NCBI GenBank assembly: GCA_015179125.1
Contig: WHVA01000465.1
Coordinates: 1 to 64,000 of the forward strand
Reading direction: 5' to 3'
DNA: 64,000 bases
Origin: Gautieria morchelliformis
Lineage: Eukaryota > Basidiomycota > Agaricomycetes > Gomphales > Gomphaceae
Shown here piece by piece: positions 21,056 through 34,054 of this stretch. The stretch's first letter is position 1. The number at the start of each line of letters is the position of its first letter. Made by a program: the position numbers and the translations under genes. The notes under the pieces are model-generated. The model ran no database searches, was not told the DNA's origin, and was given only the letters and a program-made list of their open reading frames with translations.

Positions 21056-23130
21056 TCATGGCGATGAAAGAGGGTTGGGAGATATGGATCGTGCCCAAGT
21101 ACAGTAACCCATCAGCGTCTCAAACTCGAGTTCCATGCTGGTCGTCCATCTCTCTGCATGTGGTGAGTTCATAGCTTCGCGATAGCTGGCCGGTTCGTCT
21201 TCCGCTAACATGACAAATGTGGACTCGGTCCCTTCCAGGTCAGTGAATCCATGAGCGAACGCTGCCATTTCAACGTACAGTGCATGTTGCCTCTTCCCTC
21301 GACCATAGGACTGGTTCTCAGGATCGAGCCACAGCCCTCTCTCAAGTCCCTCGGCGTGGGTGTGACTGACTCCTCTTCGCCGCTCCCTCCCCCTCCCGCC
21401 GTCTCTTCCTCGATGTGTGCCTCCCTCTCCCTCTCTTTTCCCTCATCGTTCTCATGTTTCTCTACCTCCCGATCCTCCTCCTCCGAATGATTTGACAATT
21501 CGTGGTCGTCGGTCCACTTGATACTGAGGGCCAGAGGTGTGGAATGGATGAAGGTAGTGAGTGAGTCTTTGATCCAGAGTTTGGGGGTATCATCATTGTC
21601 AGTGGCATGTATGGTGACGCGCTCGATGTGATTGGACTCATCGAATATGACATCCCTCGCTTTGAGGATCGTATGCGTCTGTGGGATCCAGACCTTGTAG
21701 GCTTTCGAATTGTCGAAGTAGCCTACGAATATCCCCTCGACCGACTTGTACTGACCCTTTCTTCTGATAGCCTTGGGGATCAAGGCCCAACACTTGCAAC
21801 CGTAGGTGCATAACCACTCTATGCTTGGTTTCTTCCTCCAGAACGCTTCGTATGGAGATATGCCGAGTCGATGGTGTAGGACTCGGTTTCGGACGAAGTT
21901 CACGGTATGGATCACCGATACCCAGAATCGGCTTGTGAGGTCGGAGTGATGCTGGAGGGTGAGTGCGCCCTCCTGTAGCATATGGTTATAGCGCTCAGCT
22001 ATTCTGTTGTGTTCTGGGGTGTAGGGTGAGGTCGTCTCGTGGATGATACCGAGCTTACTGCATATGTGCATAAACTCTTTCCCTATGTATTCGCCGCCGT
22101 TGTCCAATCTAATCCTCTTCACATCAGCTCCCTTCTGGTGCAGTAGCCATGCCATGTAACATTTGAACGACTCGGTGATGGTGTTGCATTCCTTGTTTTT
22201 AAGGAAATCAATGCTCACTAACCTGGTTGTTAGGTCCATCCAGATTATGAAGTACCTGTACCCACCGACGGACAGCTCAAATGTGCCGCATACGTCTGAG
22301 ACGACAATGTCTCCGATTTTGTCGGGTAGGTCCTCGGTCTTCCGGAATGGCGTGCGGGTCTGCTTCCTGTGCAGGCAATCAATGCATTGAGGGATGGGGC
22401 CGTGATGGACGTCAGGTGAGAACTTCTTTGCTGTCTTGAGCTTTCTCATGGACTCTAATGTGGAATAACTAGTGTGAGCCAGTCTATGATGCCACAAGAC
22501 AATCTCAGCTGGTTTGGAGGGATATTGAGCATGCTCAGGTGGGACCTTGGATGGGGACAGTGCCGTGTATGTAAACAGGTTATTGACTTTGGAGCCGTAG
22601 GCGAGGATCTGACCGTTGAGCGCCAGGGAGGAGTTGTTCCTCCTGAATATCACGTCCACGTTTGAGCCCGTCATACATCCAATGGACAGTTGGTTTTCCT
22701 GCAGCTTGGGAACGTATATGACGTCGGTCAGGGTAATAGGTATGTCGGGGAGCTCAAATCGTGGGTCGGACACGATATCAATGTGAATGATACCCCTCTT
22801 GTTGGCAGTGAAGGCGTCCCCGCTCGCGGCCTCAATGGTTACAGGCGTGATATCATGGATTGACATGAACAGGTCCAGATTGCCTGCTAGGTGGCTGGAG
22901 GCGGCGGAGTTGATGAGCCAGGTGTGGGAGTCTACCATCATTGATGTTAAAGCAACGATGTGTGTGGCAGTCACTATTTTGGGTACGGTTTCATGTGATA
23001 CCTCTAGTGCGTTAGCAACCATGACTATGTTCTTCGTCTGCCTGGCCATCTGTGCCATCATGTCCTGTGTGGGCCTGCCTGGCTGCAGGGTCTGCTGTTG
23101 GACAATGGGTGAGGGGAGAGTACGGTTCAA
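21056..23130 (-). pseudogene. Element F protease-integrase and RT start
   Basis: A 641-codon frame (23130-21205). Near the start is the protease motif WLINSAASSHLAG, where family members have Asp: the catalytic residue is Asn. Then the zinc region HRLAHTSYSTLESMR...CIDC, and the integrase core VVSDVCGTF, RLDNGGEYIGKEF and SPYTPEHNRIAERYN with D, D and E positions kept. A low-complexity acidic linker follows, then the RT opening EPASYREAMNSPHAERW, which breaks after GYCTW near 21100. Confidence 0.85.
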
Positions 23131-24075
23131 GGGAGTCTGAACTGGTGAGTTAGACTGTCCTTGATTCTGTCTCCAGGGTGTCTACCCAGACAAACCACCC
23201 CCTGGAGAGTAACAGTGTGATGCCAAATGACCGGACTTTCCACAGTCATTACAGTGGTATATTGGCCTCTGATCAGCCGAGGTGTGTGACCTCTCTGTGG
23301 GTGATCAAACTGTCCGTGATTCAGGTGCTGAAAAGCTGGATTCTGACTTGCGTGATTAGTGAAGCGGCTTGGTCTAGACTGCGCAATAAATTCCGTAGGG
23401 GCTTGGCTAGACATCTCCAGCGCATTCAGGTCGGCCTTGTGAGCCTCGAGCCGTTCTTCGATCACGTCAGGGTAGTGCGTGATCATTCTGATGGTCTGTG
23501 AGATCGGTCTCCATGACTCGGGCACATTCCAGAGGATGGTGGCCACGTGAGTAGAATATGCTATGACCTCTCCCATCTTCTTCAGCTGACTCCTGAATTC
23601 TTTCATAGTGGTCAGGTACGAGACAACGGACTGTCCTTTGAGCATGTGATGGTTGTCATACTTTGTCCTGACGATGCTGATCTTGCTCGGGTCAGTGGAC
23701 TCAAATCTTTTGATCAGCACCTTCCATGCCTCGCTCATGACGTCAGTGTTGTCAATGGCAGTCTGTAACTCAGGGGATATACACAGCATAACCTGGTTGT
23801 ATGCGGTGTCATTCCTATCGTTCCACTCATCAATGAGTTGTGAGAGCGGGGTCGCTCCTATGTGAGCGACATTGTCAGTCATGGTGACCGTCTGGTTGGC
23901 GGTTGACGGTAGGAGGTCAGTATCAGTGATGTTAACGTATAGTCCGCGATCTCCTGCCGTGACTAATAGCTCTCGCTTCCAGGAGACCCAATTGTCTTGC
24001 CCCAACTTGGGCTTGATGTCTCAGAACTTATGGATGTCATGTTTAGGATGGGATGCGGTGGTGATGACTTGAGCC
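23131..24075 (-). pseudogene. Element F gag
   Basis: Starts MAQVITTASHPKHDIHKF at 24075; a TGA at 24022-24024 follows, then GQDNWVSWKRELLVTAG and a long Gag frame (24005-23127). A CCHC knuckle CNDCGKSGHLASHC is encoded near 23210-23255 but in a shifted frame. So gag has one stop and at least one frameshift. Confidence 0.8.
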
Positions 24076-24249
24076 ATTCAATAGATGTGAGACTTTTAAT
24101 CTGTAAAAAAGCTCTTCAATAGACTGGACTGGGGATATTAGAGGAAAGCTTGATGATGCTTCCAATGATTCAGCGGGTGGGATAGATGTTTGGCAAGGAA
24201 CTCCGTGAGATTATACTACGTATTGTAGTGTACAAGTGTCTCGGTAACC

Positions 24250-24686
24250 TGTGCCGCTTAAGCTAGAGCGACAGTGAGTGCTACTGTGGAATCAGACTGA
24301 GAAGGATGTGATGTTGGACAGAGATAGCTGTCTGATTGTTCAATATACATGGATAACTGCTTTATACTACTTGGAACACCACTAGCTAGTAAGTATTGAG
24401 ATTGGTTGTGGAGCACGAAGGGGTGTGTACATGTGAGCAAACAGCGGAATGGATGGGGATGGATGCCTGGGGTTATGGCCGGGGTGGAGCTGGGTCATGG
24501 GGTCGCATTGTACCTAAACATACATGTATATACTATGGAACTGATGGGGCATATGGAGATGGAGTGGGAAGATGGAGCCAAATCATGGGGTGAGTATCAG
24601 TTAGGGATGAGGAGCGGGGGAAGTGGTGTGTATGCGTGCACGGGGGATAGGTTCGGGGCCGCTGATTTGTCTTGGGTTTCACAACA
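24250..24686 (-). repeat. Probable 5' LTR of element F
   Basis: Plus-strand ends TGTGCCGCTT and TTTCACAACA give TG...CA in both readings, and gag begins ~170 bp inside. No partner LTR is present in the window, so this is inferred from position and ends only. Confidence 0.45.
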
Positions 24687-25599
24687 GACTAGTCTACAGG
24701 CCTAGAAACACAAGGAAGAAAATGTATATACCGTCTTACAGGTGCCGCTCCAAAAGACATAAAATGGGAAAAATAAAATAAAATTTGAATCTAGAGGAGC
24801 CATGGGGATCGTGAATCTCCAATGAGATTTCTTTGGGACACTTGCTGAGGATGGTGCAAACATGGAGGAGCATGTACGCAAGCTCCGCGGCATTCAACAG
24901 GAACTGAATGCACAAGGGCAGTACATACAGTAAGCGACACCAAGTTCTCAAATATGTTGCTTACATCATTACCAGACCCCTGGTCAGCATTTATTACAGC
25001 AGCCACTGCTAGTGGAACCAGAACCATGGCTGATATGTTAATAGCACGGGTTCTTGATGAGGACCAAGCCCCGAAAGCTGGATCAGCATGGCAGATGGCA
25101 CTTAAGGTGCAACAACATCACAGACCAAAAAAGGATAACTCAGGGGCGACAAAGGGCAAGTGCCAAAATTGCGCCAAGAAAAGTCATTACATAAAGGACT
25201 GCTGGGCGAAGCGCGGTGGCAAAGAAGGCCAGGCACCAAAATGGTTCAAACCCAAGGAACAGTCAAACAGGCAGAAGAAAAGGACTTTGCATTTGTATCT
25301 AAGGAGGTAGCATGCAGTGCTATTCTGCATCTGACTGGTTAGCTGACTCAGCAGTGACAACACACATAGCTCGAAGTCAAAATGACTTCTCTAGCTATGC
25401 CGAGGAGCCATCAGAAATCGAGGGGATTTCACCTGGTGCAGTACTCCACACACAAGGTCAATGCACAGTCTATGTGGAATTGAAGATCAGCGCCAAAATG
25501 AACATGATCGATTTACGTGATGTCAAGCACATGCTGGACACACCGAACAATCTTATCAGCATTGGGTGTTTAACTGATAAGGGTAATAGGGTGACCTTC

Positions 25600-26250
25600 T
25601 GTTACGTATCAAGATTTCTGCAAGTCGGAACTAGAAAGGACAATGGCTTCAACTTATATGTTGCACCCCCAATGAACTATCATCCTAAGCATTTCAGATC
25701 GTGAGTCGGAAGTTGGAAAGTATCAAAGTAAGCAGAGGTTCGAAGTTGGGTCTGAAGGCAGAAAGTGGAGAGATGGAGGTCTTGCAAAACTCGTTGTGCT
25801 AAGAACAGGAGATAGAGTGAAGGAAATCACATATCAAAGGCGATTATCTGATTGCAGAATAGCAAGCATACATGCGGGGCTTTTATACAAAGAGCTGAGA
25901 CAACAGGTAATGGGGTAGTACTAAGCCAATTCCGGAGGAAGCGGTAGTCGGATAGACATACAGTGTAAATAACTAATTGGGAACAAAGGACTACAAGGGG
26001 GTGCAGGGTAGAGTAAAGAACAATGGCAAAAGAACAAGGGGTTGGAAAGTATATCTGACATCACAGAACAACGAGACTCCAAAGGGGATGGACATATAGT
26101 CTTGCTGTGCTGTGAGTCGAGTCCGGTGGGTCAAAGTAATAGAGTTGAAACAACAAAGGATATAACAAGGGGCGGGATTGTCAGAATTATCAGAGGGTCG
26201 GAATGTAAGCGGAACTGAGTGTCAGAAGTCGGAAATGCATGGTCGTAACA
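25600..26250. mobile_element. Solo LTR nested in element E
   Basis: 651 bp, ends TGTTACG and CGTAACA, with perfect duplication CCTTC at 25595-25599 and 26251-26255. The flanking coding (KGNRVTF | TFTGTGVEFK) rejoins as in D. Non-coding. Confidence 0.93.
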
Positions 26251-26255
26251 CCTTC

Positions 26256-27599
26256 ACAGGCACTGGCGTCGAATTTAAATCGCGTGCCAGAATTATTTCT
26301 GCACAGAGACAGAAGCATGGGTGGCTATTCTGCATAAAGGCGCGAGTGACTCAATAAATCAAGGCACAAGACTTTGCTGCAGTGGCAAAGGGACGGTCAT
26401 GGGACAAATGGCACAGAATACTTATAAATTGTATTAATATGCTGAAAAAAAATGATCCAGTTACTGGACTCAAAATCACCAAGTCTAAGGGGCCAAGCCA
26501 GTGCAAAGCATGCATACAGGGCAAGCAGCAGGTGGAGCTGTTCCCCAAAGAACTGAGGATACTGTTGATCAGGTCAATGATCTAATGGTATCCAATGTAT
26601 GGGGGCCTTCCCAGACTGAGGAACCATCATGTGAAATGTACATCTATTCTTTCATGGACATCAAATCCAGGTACATGGTCATCTATTTTTGGAGCCCCAA
26701 GGATGAAGCGCTCAGGCACTTTGAAACATACGATGTGTTTCTCGAGACCCAAATGGGTCAGAAGCTGAAACGGTTTCGCTCAGATAACAGTGGGGAATAT
26801 ATTAACAAGAATTTCAAGGATTTTTGTGCCAAGTATGGAATCATTATGGAAACTACAGCTACATACTCCCCAGCCCAAAATGGAACTGCCAAACAGCTCA
26901 ACCGAACCTTACTCAAACACACGCAGGCAATGATGTTTGCCAAAAATTTACCAAAAATACTTTGGCCTGAGGCCATGGCTTACACATGTTATATCAAAAA
27001 TTGATCACCCACACAAGTGCTTGGAGATGACACAACACTGTTCCAGGCACTATTCAGCAAGAAGCCAAATACAGCACGTCTAGAAGAATTTGGGAGGAAC
27101 TGCTGGGTCATGGTACCGGATCAACACCGGGCTAAACCTGATCCAAAAACAGAGGAGCACATATTCGTTGGAGTAGCTGAACATGCAAAAGCTTGGAAAT
27201 ATTACAATAAAGCTTTGAAGCTGGCTCAGATCTCAAGAAACATCACATTCAATGAAAACAACAATAAACTCTATACTATCCCGAATAATGACAACAACAA
27301 CGCCAATGACATGGCACTGCTTGAGGGGGAGCAGGCACCACATCAGCATGTGCCAGAACCAATCCCATCTACCCCACAGACGTCATCACCCCAGTCGACC
27401 CCCATTCCTGATCCACCTGAACAAGCGCCAGCTCCACAGATTCAATGGATGGTGCATATTACTCAAAGGCTGGATTATCAGAAGCTGCACAACTTGGGCT
27501 GTACCAAGCAGGCTTATGTAATGCGGGAAATCGTCACCAAGTCCAAGAATTACAGGGCACCAGTATCATGTGATGATGTGCCAATATGGGAGGAAGCAA
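26256..27599 (+). pseudogene. Element E integrase
   Basis: Encodes WDKWHRILINCINMLK, CKACIQGK, VSNVWGPSQ, FRSDNSGEYINKNFKDFC and PAQNGTAKQLNR. The integrase E position sits in a degraded context (AKQLNR for AERLNR). Arg of KNRSPT is TGA at 27002-27004 (CGA to TGA). A frameshift near 26560 separates the zinc region. The downstream frame 27017-27604 ends at the Helitron boundary. Confidence 0.85.
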
Positions 27600-27874
27600 T
27601 CTAAGAGTTAAACGCGCTCAGTGGGTTGTGGGCGTCGAGGCTGACTAATAATATTACAAATAATATTACATAATAATTAGGTCAGCGGAGCGAGCGGCGC
27701 AGCCGCGAGCCCTAGGCCCAGGCCCAGCGCAGACCTTGCCGGTACAGCACTGGGTGACCTGGCAGACGCTGCGCAGCCAGTCCCCTCTGCCCTCCTTCTA
27801 CCATCATCCCATCCCATCCCATCCCTCCCACCACCTGCATCTCTTCTATTAACTTCCTATCTAGGTTCTTTCTG

Positions 27875-28595
27875 GTGAGTTTGATGCTACTGAAACTGCC
27901 TTTTTTTATGTTTGTTATTTATAATTTCGCTTTTTTGGCCTTTTTTAGGGACTTTTCAAGTGATATTTGTCCTGTCACTGCTGCACCTGCTATCTGGCTG
28001 TTTCTGGTGAGTGCTATGCTATTGTGCCTGCCTTTTCTTGATGCTTATTATGTTCTTTTTTGCTATAATTTCGCTTTTTTGGCTTTTTTTAGGCACTGCT
28101 CAAGTGATATTTGTCCTGTCACTGCTGCACCTGCTATCTGGCTGTTTCTGGTGAGTGCTATGCTATTGTACCTGCCTTTTCTTGAGGCTTATTATCTTCT
28201 TATTTGCCATAATTTCGCTTTTTTGGCTTTTATTAGGCACTTTTCAAGTGACATTCTTTCTGTCACTGCTGCACTTGCTACCTGGCTGTTTCTGGTGAGT
28301 GTTATGGCATTGTACCTGGCTTTTCTTGATGCTTATTATCTTCTTATTTGCCATAATTTCGCTTTTTTGGCTTTTTTTAGGCACTTTTCAAGTGACATTT
28401 GTCCTGTCACTGCTGCACCTGCTACCTGGCTGTTTCTGGTGAGTGTTATGGTATTGTATCTGCCTTTTCTTGATGCTTATTATGTTGTTATTTGCTATAA
28501 CTTTGCTTTTTTGGCATTTTGTAGGCACTTTTCAAGTGCATTTGTCCTGTCACTACTGCATACCCTACCTGGGTATTATCCCCTTTCTGGTAAGT
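27875..28595 (+). repeat. 144-bp tandem array of mini-exon/intron-like units
   Basis: GTGAGT donors at 27875, 28007, 28151, 28295 and 28439 and GTAAGT at 28590 alternate with T-rich AG acceptors ending at 27948, 28092, 28236, 28380 and 28524. Predicted mini-exons are 58 nt four times (27949, 28093, 28237 and 28381) and then 65 nt; introns are 86 nt four times after a first of 74. The period is exactly 144 bp. Because 144 divides by 3, the unspliced sequence also stays open as repeats of a 48-residue hydrophobic string (LFLVSVM.LYLPFLDAYY). Helitron 2 has the same design with another period, so it belongs to the element. Confidence 0.8.
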
Positions 28596-28750
28596 TTTTG
28601 TAACTGTATCTGCTGTTTGCAGTATTTATATTAGGATCAGTGGCTTTGCAATCCGTCTGAGATACCCGCACAGCCTGTTTTCCCTGAGTTTGCCTTATTC
28701 TGCTTGCGATGTAAGTCTGATATTGATATCTTTATTCTCTCTCTACTCTT

Positions 28751-31700
28751 ATGCCTGCATTTCTCAGGGATCCATCTACCCCAGAGAGCATCCGTCGGCA
28801 GGTGCGTCAAAGTGCGAGGGAGGGGCAGGAGGTAATGACACCACCCAGTCATCGGAGAGCGCGTCGGAGAGCGCATATTGGAGCTCAGAACCAGCCACCC
28901 CCTCCACCACCACCTTTTGCCATCCCTCACCCTCCTTCTAGAAGCAGTGCAGCCGATCCTTTTCAACAACCTGTGGCAGGGCCATCACATCCACCAATGC
29001 CTGCGGGGCCATCACTTGCTCCTGATCCCAGTCCTACAGAGCAGGTGGCAGCCCTTCGTGCTCAGTTAGCAGTTATCACACCATGGCAGCCCCTGAGAGG
29101 ACATAGGCCAGACCCTGTACAGCCAGCTCCATTGCACCCTCCTACGCTTGCGGGGCCATCATATCCACCTGATCCCAGTCCTGGAGAGCAGGTGGCAGCC
29201 CTTCGTGCACAGTTAGCAGCTATCCCACGATTACAGCCCCTCAGAAGAAATAGGCCTGACGCTGGACGGCCAGCTCCTGTAGCAGGTTCTGCAGCAATTG
29301 CTCAGTTGCGTGCTCAGGCGGCTGGAATTGGACAACCTGTAGTAGGCTCTACAGCGGTGGCAGATTTGCGTGCTCATGCTGCTGGGTTACAGCCTATCCC
29401 AGCACAGCCCTTGGGAAGACACAGGCAGGCACCTTTACAACCAGCTCCTAGACCTCCTGTAGTAGGTTCTGCAGCAATTGCTCAGTTGCGTGCTCAGGCG
29501 GCTGGAATTGGACATTTGGCAGTAGGCTCTACAGCGGTGGCAGATTTGCATGCTCACACTGCTGGTATACAGCCTATCCCAGCACAGCCCTTGGGAAGAC
29601 CCAGGCAGGCACCTTTACAACCAGCTCCTAGACCTCCTGTAGTAGGTTCTGCAGCGGTCGCAGCATTGCGGGCTCAGGCTAATGCAGTAAGACCAATGCC
29701 TCGGCTAATCCCTGCACTTCTGCGGCCTCTTCAGCGACTGCCTGCACCTCCTCAGCCTCCTCAGCCTCCTCAGCCACTCCCTGCACCTTCACAGCCTCTT
29801 CAGCCACTCCCTGCACCTCCTCGGCCTCCTCAGCCACTCCCTGTACCTCGGCAGCATCCTCAGCGACCTCCTCCTCCTGTTCCACTTGGTCGCTCTAGAA
29901 TAATTGAGGCAGATGTGCAGCGTCATGATCTGGGTCCCATGGTTATTCCCTGCCCTGACTGTGGAGCATTACACTGGATGGCAGAACGCCTGCAGAGATC
30001 CTCAAATCGGCGGCCCAGATTTGGTGATTGCTGTATGGAAGGAAAGGTGCAGCTTCCAGAGCTGCCAGTGCTCCCTCAGCCATTGAGACGGCTCTTAGAG
30101 GGCCAGGACCCTGAGGCCAAACAGTTTCGCAAGAACATCAGGCAGTACAATGCTACATTTGCATTGACTTCCTTGGGAGCCGACTTTGATCTAGATTTGC
30201 TTCGGGAGGGTCGTGGTCCATATGTCCTCAAGCTGCAGGGCGAACTGTATCATATTCATGGCTCTCTCATCCCTAACCCTGGGAGGCGGATACAGTATGC
30301 CCAACTTTATATATATGATCCAGCATTGGCTTTGGCACAGAGGAACACGCGTAACCCAGGTCTGTCTTCAACTATCATGGGAGACTTGCAGGAAATGCTC
30401 CTCTTATGCAATCCTCATGTTCCCATATATAGACAAGCGGCTGAGAGGCTCAGAGCTCAGGGACAGAATGGTGAGATCCGGGCTAGGCTCACATACAGGG
30501 AACACAGGGATCCTAGGAGGTATAATATCCCTACTGCGGATGAGATTGCGGTGGTTCTTCCTGGAGATGGCATCATCCCTGAACCTAGGGATGTTATTGT
30601 CCAGCTCAAAGGTGGACACTTTCGAAGGGTATCCGATATGAATCCAAACTATGCCTCTCTTCACTATGTCTTGCTCTTTCCCAGGGGAGAGTTGGGGTGG
30701 CAACCTGGTATTCGCTATGGCCAATTACCAGACGGGCGTGAGCGAAGTGGGCGTGTCACCCAAATTCAGTTCCATTCCTATCGTCTCTTCCAGAGAACAG
30801 AAGAACCTACAACACTCCTGCGCGCTGGCAAATTATTCCAGCAGTACATTGTAGACTCTTGGGCCGCTGCAGAGCAAAGCAGGCTGTGGTGGATCAGGAC
30901 AAATCAACACACTCTCCGTGCTGAGATGTATAACCAGATGATGGATGCCTTTCATCGCAATGACAATGACAGAGATCCAAACAACTTGGGCATAAGATCC
31001 ATTCTGCCTGCCACATTTCAGGGGGGGACACGGGACATGCAGGAAAACCTGCAGAACTCTCTGGCCATTTCAAGGAAGTATGGTGTGGCAGATCTCTTTA
31101 TTACCATGACTGCCAATCCCAACTGGAAGGAGGTAATTGGATGCATTGTTGCCCGGACAAACTCCTCAGGACAGGCCTGACCTGGTGTCGCGGGTGTTCC
31201 AGCTCAAAAAGAAATACCTCATTGACTTGATCGTCAAGGAAAGATTTTGGGGGAAACCGTCGCTCGCGTCCACACCATTGAATTCCAGAAAAGGGGACTC
31301 CCACACATGCATATTCTTATCTGGTTTGAACGAGATTCCAAGATCAGACATCCACATGAGGTGGATTCAATGATTTCGGCAGAGTTCCCTGATCCAGAGA
31401 CTCATCCTGTCCTCTACCGGTTGGTCTGTGAGCTGATGACACATGGTCCCTGTGGACAAATGAATCCAAACGCACCCTGCATGGAAAATGGCAAGTGCAA
31501 GAAAAACTTCCCAAAGCCGTTCTGTGAGGAAACCAGTCTGAATGAGGATGGATATCCAAAATATCGTCGTCGCAATGATGGAAGGCTGCACAATGTCAGA
31601 GGTGACATGCTGGACAACAGATGGGTTGTGCCATACTCTGCTCTGCTCTTGCTCAAATTCTGGTGTCACATCAACCCTGAGCTCACCATCAATGTGAGGT

Positions 31701-34054
31701 GTATCAAGTATATCCACAAGTATCTCTACAAGGGCCATGATCGGACCACCATGGAGTTTGGTCGCACCCAGGATGAAATTAAGCAGTACCTGGATGCTCG
31801 CTATGCCAGTGCTCATGAGGCCTGTTGGAGGTTGCTGGAGCGGGAAATCCACACCCAGGTGCCTGCAGTCATGGCACTGCCAGTCCATGAAAAGGACCAT
31901 CACACAATCATCTTTGATCCCAACCAGGATGCGGACAACATCCTGGAAAGGGCTGAGGCAAAAAAGACACCGCTCATGGCTTACTTTGAGGCCAATGATA
32001 TCTACCCTGAAGCACGTGATCCGCTCTATGTGGAGTTTCCTGAGCATTTTACCTGGCAAGCACAGGAAAAGGTATGGACACCACGCCAAAGAAGATTTAG
32101 CATCGGTCGCCTTCACTTTGCAAACCCTAAATCAGGAGAGAGATTTTTTGTGCGCACTCTCCTCACAGTGGTCAAGGGGGCTAGATCCTTTGAGGAGCTT
32201 AGGTTGGTGGATGGCATACAATATGCTACTTACAAGGAGGCCTGTCGTGCAAGGGGACTTCTGGATGATGATCAGGAGTGGAGGTTGTGTCTCCAGGAAG
32301 CCAGTGGCATGAAAACAGGTGCTCAGCTCAGACATCTCTTTGCCACCATCCTTGGCCATTGCAATCCATCGGGCCCTGGCAGATTATGGGATGGCTTCAG
32401 GGAGCACATATGTGATGATCTCAGACATCAGCTCCAAATCAGACATGGTATGCAGAATCCACAGGACGATCAGGTTTATGATTTTGGCCTCTTTCTCTTG
32501 GAAAAAATCCTCCAGCAGGGTGGAATGTCCTTGAGCAGCTTTGATGATATGCCTCGGGTGGCAGGCGAGTAGGAGGCCCTCATTGGAAACAGGTTCATAG
32601 CTGAGCAGAGGGACTATGACCCTGTTGCAGAGAGGGACATAGCTGATGAGGAGATTCCCAGGCTGAATGAGGGGCAAAGGCCTGCGCATGATCAGATATT
32701 ACGGTCGGCACTGACCAGAGATGCTCATGGGAAACCTGATGGACAAATGTTTTTTGTCACTGGCTCAGGTGGTGCTGGGAAATCATTCACATGGAACACT
32801 CTAATCCACTCCTGTAGAGCAGAGAGCCTCATTGTGATTGCAGTAGCCTCATCTGCAATGGCTGCACTTATCCTCACTAAGGGTACAACCTCTCATAGCA
32901 TGCTTGGAATTCCCATTCCTGTCCATGAGCGCTCTTTCTCCTCCATCAAAAAGAACTCTGACAAGGCTGACATGCTGAGACAGGCCAGTCTCCTCATCTG
33001 GGATGAGGCTGCAATGCAGCATCGCCATGCCATAGAGGCCATTGACAGGACACTGAGGGATTTCCTTGACCAGCCTGACAGACCCTTTGGTGGCATCACA
33101 GTCGCCTTTGGAGGTGACTTTCAGCAGACTCTCCCAATTGTCCCTAAAGGCTCCAAGGAGGATATCGTGGGAGTTACCCTTCAGAAGTCATATCTGTGGC
33201 CAAAGATCAGGGTCCTCCATCTGACAGAGAACATGCGGGTGAGAAATGACCCTGACAGAGCCAGGTTTGCAGAATGGCTGCAGAATGTGGGCCAGGGAAA
33301 GGATCTCCCACTAGATCATACGTTCTCACTCCCTCCTCACATGGTTTGTGGCCCTGGAATTGAAGATCTGATCCAGGAAATATACCCTGGCATTGGCAAT
33401 CAAGTCCCTGCCCAGGAGAATTACTTTCTGGAGCGTGCCATCCTCTGTGCCAGAAACACTGAGGTCAATGAGATCAATTCCATGGTGTTTAGGGAGTTTC
33501 CAGGTGATGCTCAGGTCTTGCACTGCGCAAATTCCATTGAAGAATCCGACGATATAGATCGGTATCCTGTGGAGTATCTGAATTCCATAGAGATGGGCTG
33601 TCTTCCTCCTGCTCGCTTGGAAGTCAAGCCTGGAGTGCCTCTGATGCTGTTGCGCAATTTGGATCAGAAGCAAGGACTATGCAATGGGACCAGGTTGCGG
33701 TTGGTGAGGATAAGCATTAGAGTGTTGGAGGTCAGGATCATCTCAGGTCCATGTGCAGGAAATATTGCTTTCATCCCCAGGATCATCATTAAGCCATCAG
33801 AGGGAGAGTTGCCATTTGTGCTGCAAAGGAGGCAGTTTCCAGTGCGTTTGGCATTTGCAATGACCATCAACAAGTCTCAGGGACAGTCTTTGGGTACGGT
33901 TGGGCTGGACCTGAGATATCCAGTGTTTGGACATGGTCAGTTGTATGTTGGTGTATCAAGAGGGACCAATTGGAACAGAGTCAAGGTCTTGCTTGAGGAG
34001 GGTTTGGACACAACCAACATAGTATATAAAGATGTATTACTTAGAGCTCCCTGA
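28751..34054 (+). pseudogene. Helitron Rep-helicase (RepHel)
   Basis: ATG at 28751; 5.3 kb in one frame. Order: Pro-rich region (to ~residue 380), zinc-like CPDCGALHW...CCMEGKVQLP (30k), Rep with the HUH motif KRGLPHMHILIW (~31,290) and two-Tyr helix IKYIHKYLYKGHD (~31,715), then the helicase: Walker A GSGGAGKSF (~32,765), LLIWDEAAM, GGDFQQTLPIV, and TINKSQGQSLGTVGLDL with YVGVSRG near the C-terminus (33,865-33,960). Lesions: a frame change near 31,131 restored near 31,245, and an in-frame TAG at 32570-32572. Rep nicks and joins DNA; the helicase unwinds it. It is probably inactive as read, though recently so. Confidence 0.92.
29279..29638 (+). repeat. Two 180-bp coding tandem repeats in RepHel
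   Basis: Units 29279-29458 and 29459-29638 encode nearly identical 60-residue blocks (VVGSAAIAQLRAQAAGIG, then GRPRQAPLQPAPRPP). A partial third follows. Further Pro-rich PPQPPQPLPAP repeats run to ~29,880. Confidence 0.85.

Larger units (their letters stand above)
17886..24686 (-). mobile_element. Ty1/copia element F (different family), interrupted
   Basis: From right to left: a probable 5' LTR, gag, protease-integrase, the start of RT, a large insertion (about 20027-21015), the RT end, another insertion (about 18269-19719), then RNase H. No 3' LTR is seen; element C lies immediately left. Its proteins are clearly distinct from A/C/D/E and from B. It is heavily decayed. Confidence 0.82.
24783..27599 (+). 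mobile_element. 5'-truncated copia element E
   Basis: A plus-strand relative of A/C/D. Homology begins mid-gag (LAEDGANMEEHVRKL) and runs to PIWEEA before the Helitron at 27600. The open frames 24954-25310 and 25312-25704 hold the knuckle CQNCAKKSHYIKDC and the protease stretch LADSAVTTHIARS. A solo LTR interrupts it at 25600. LTRs, gag start, RT and RNase H are absent. It is more diverged from D than A is. Confidence 0.88.

Noticed and set aside
27875-28603. 242-codon open frame as a multi-pass membrane protein
   Set aside because: The hydrophobic repeats come from T-rich intron-like stretches with regular GT and AG sites. The splicing explanation fits better, though translation is not excluded.
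29679-29885. Glu/Ala-rich minus-strand frame, and its like at 35494-35862
   Set aside because: Antisense shadow of the Pro-rich RepHel N-terminus.
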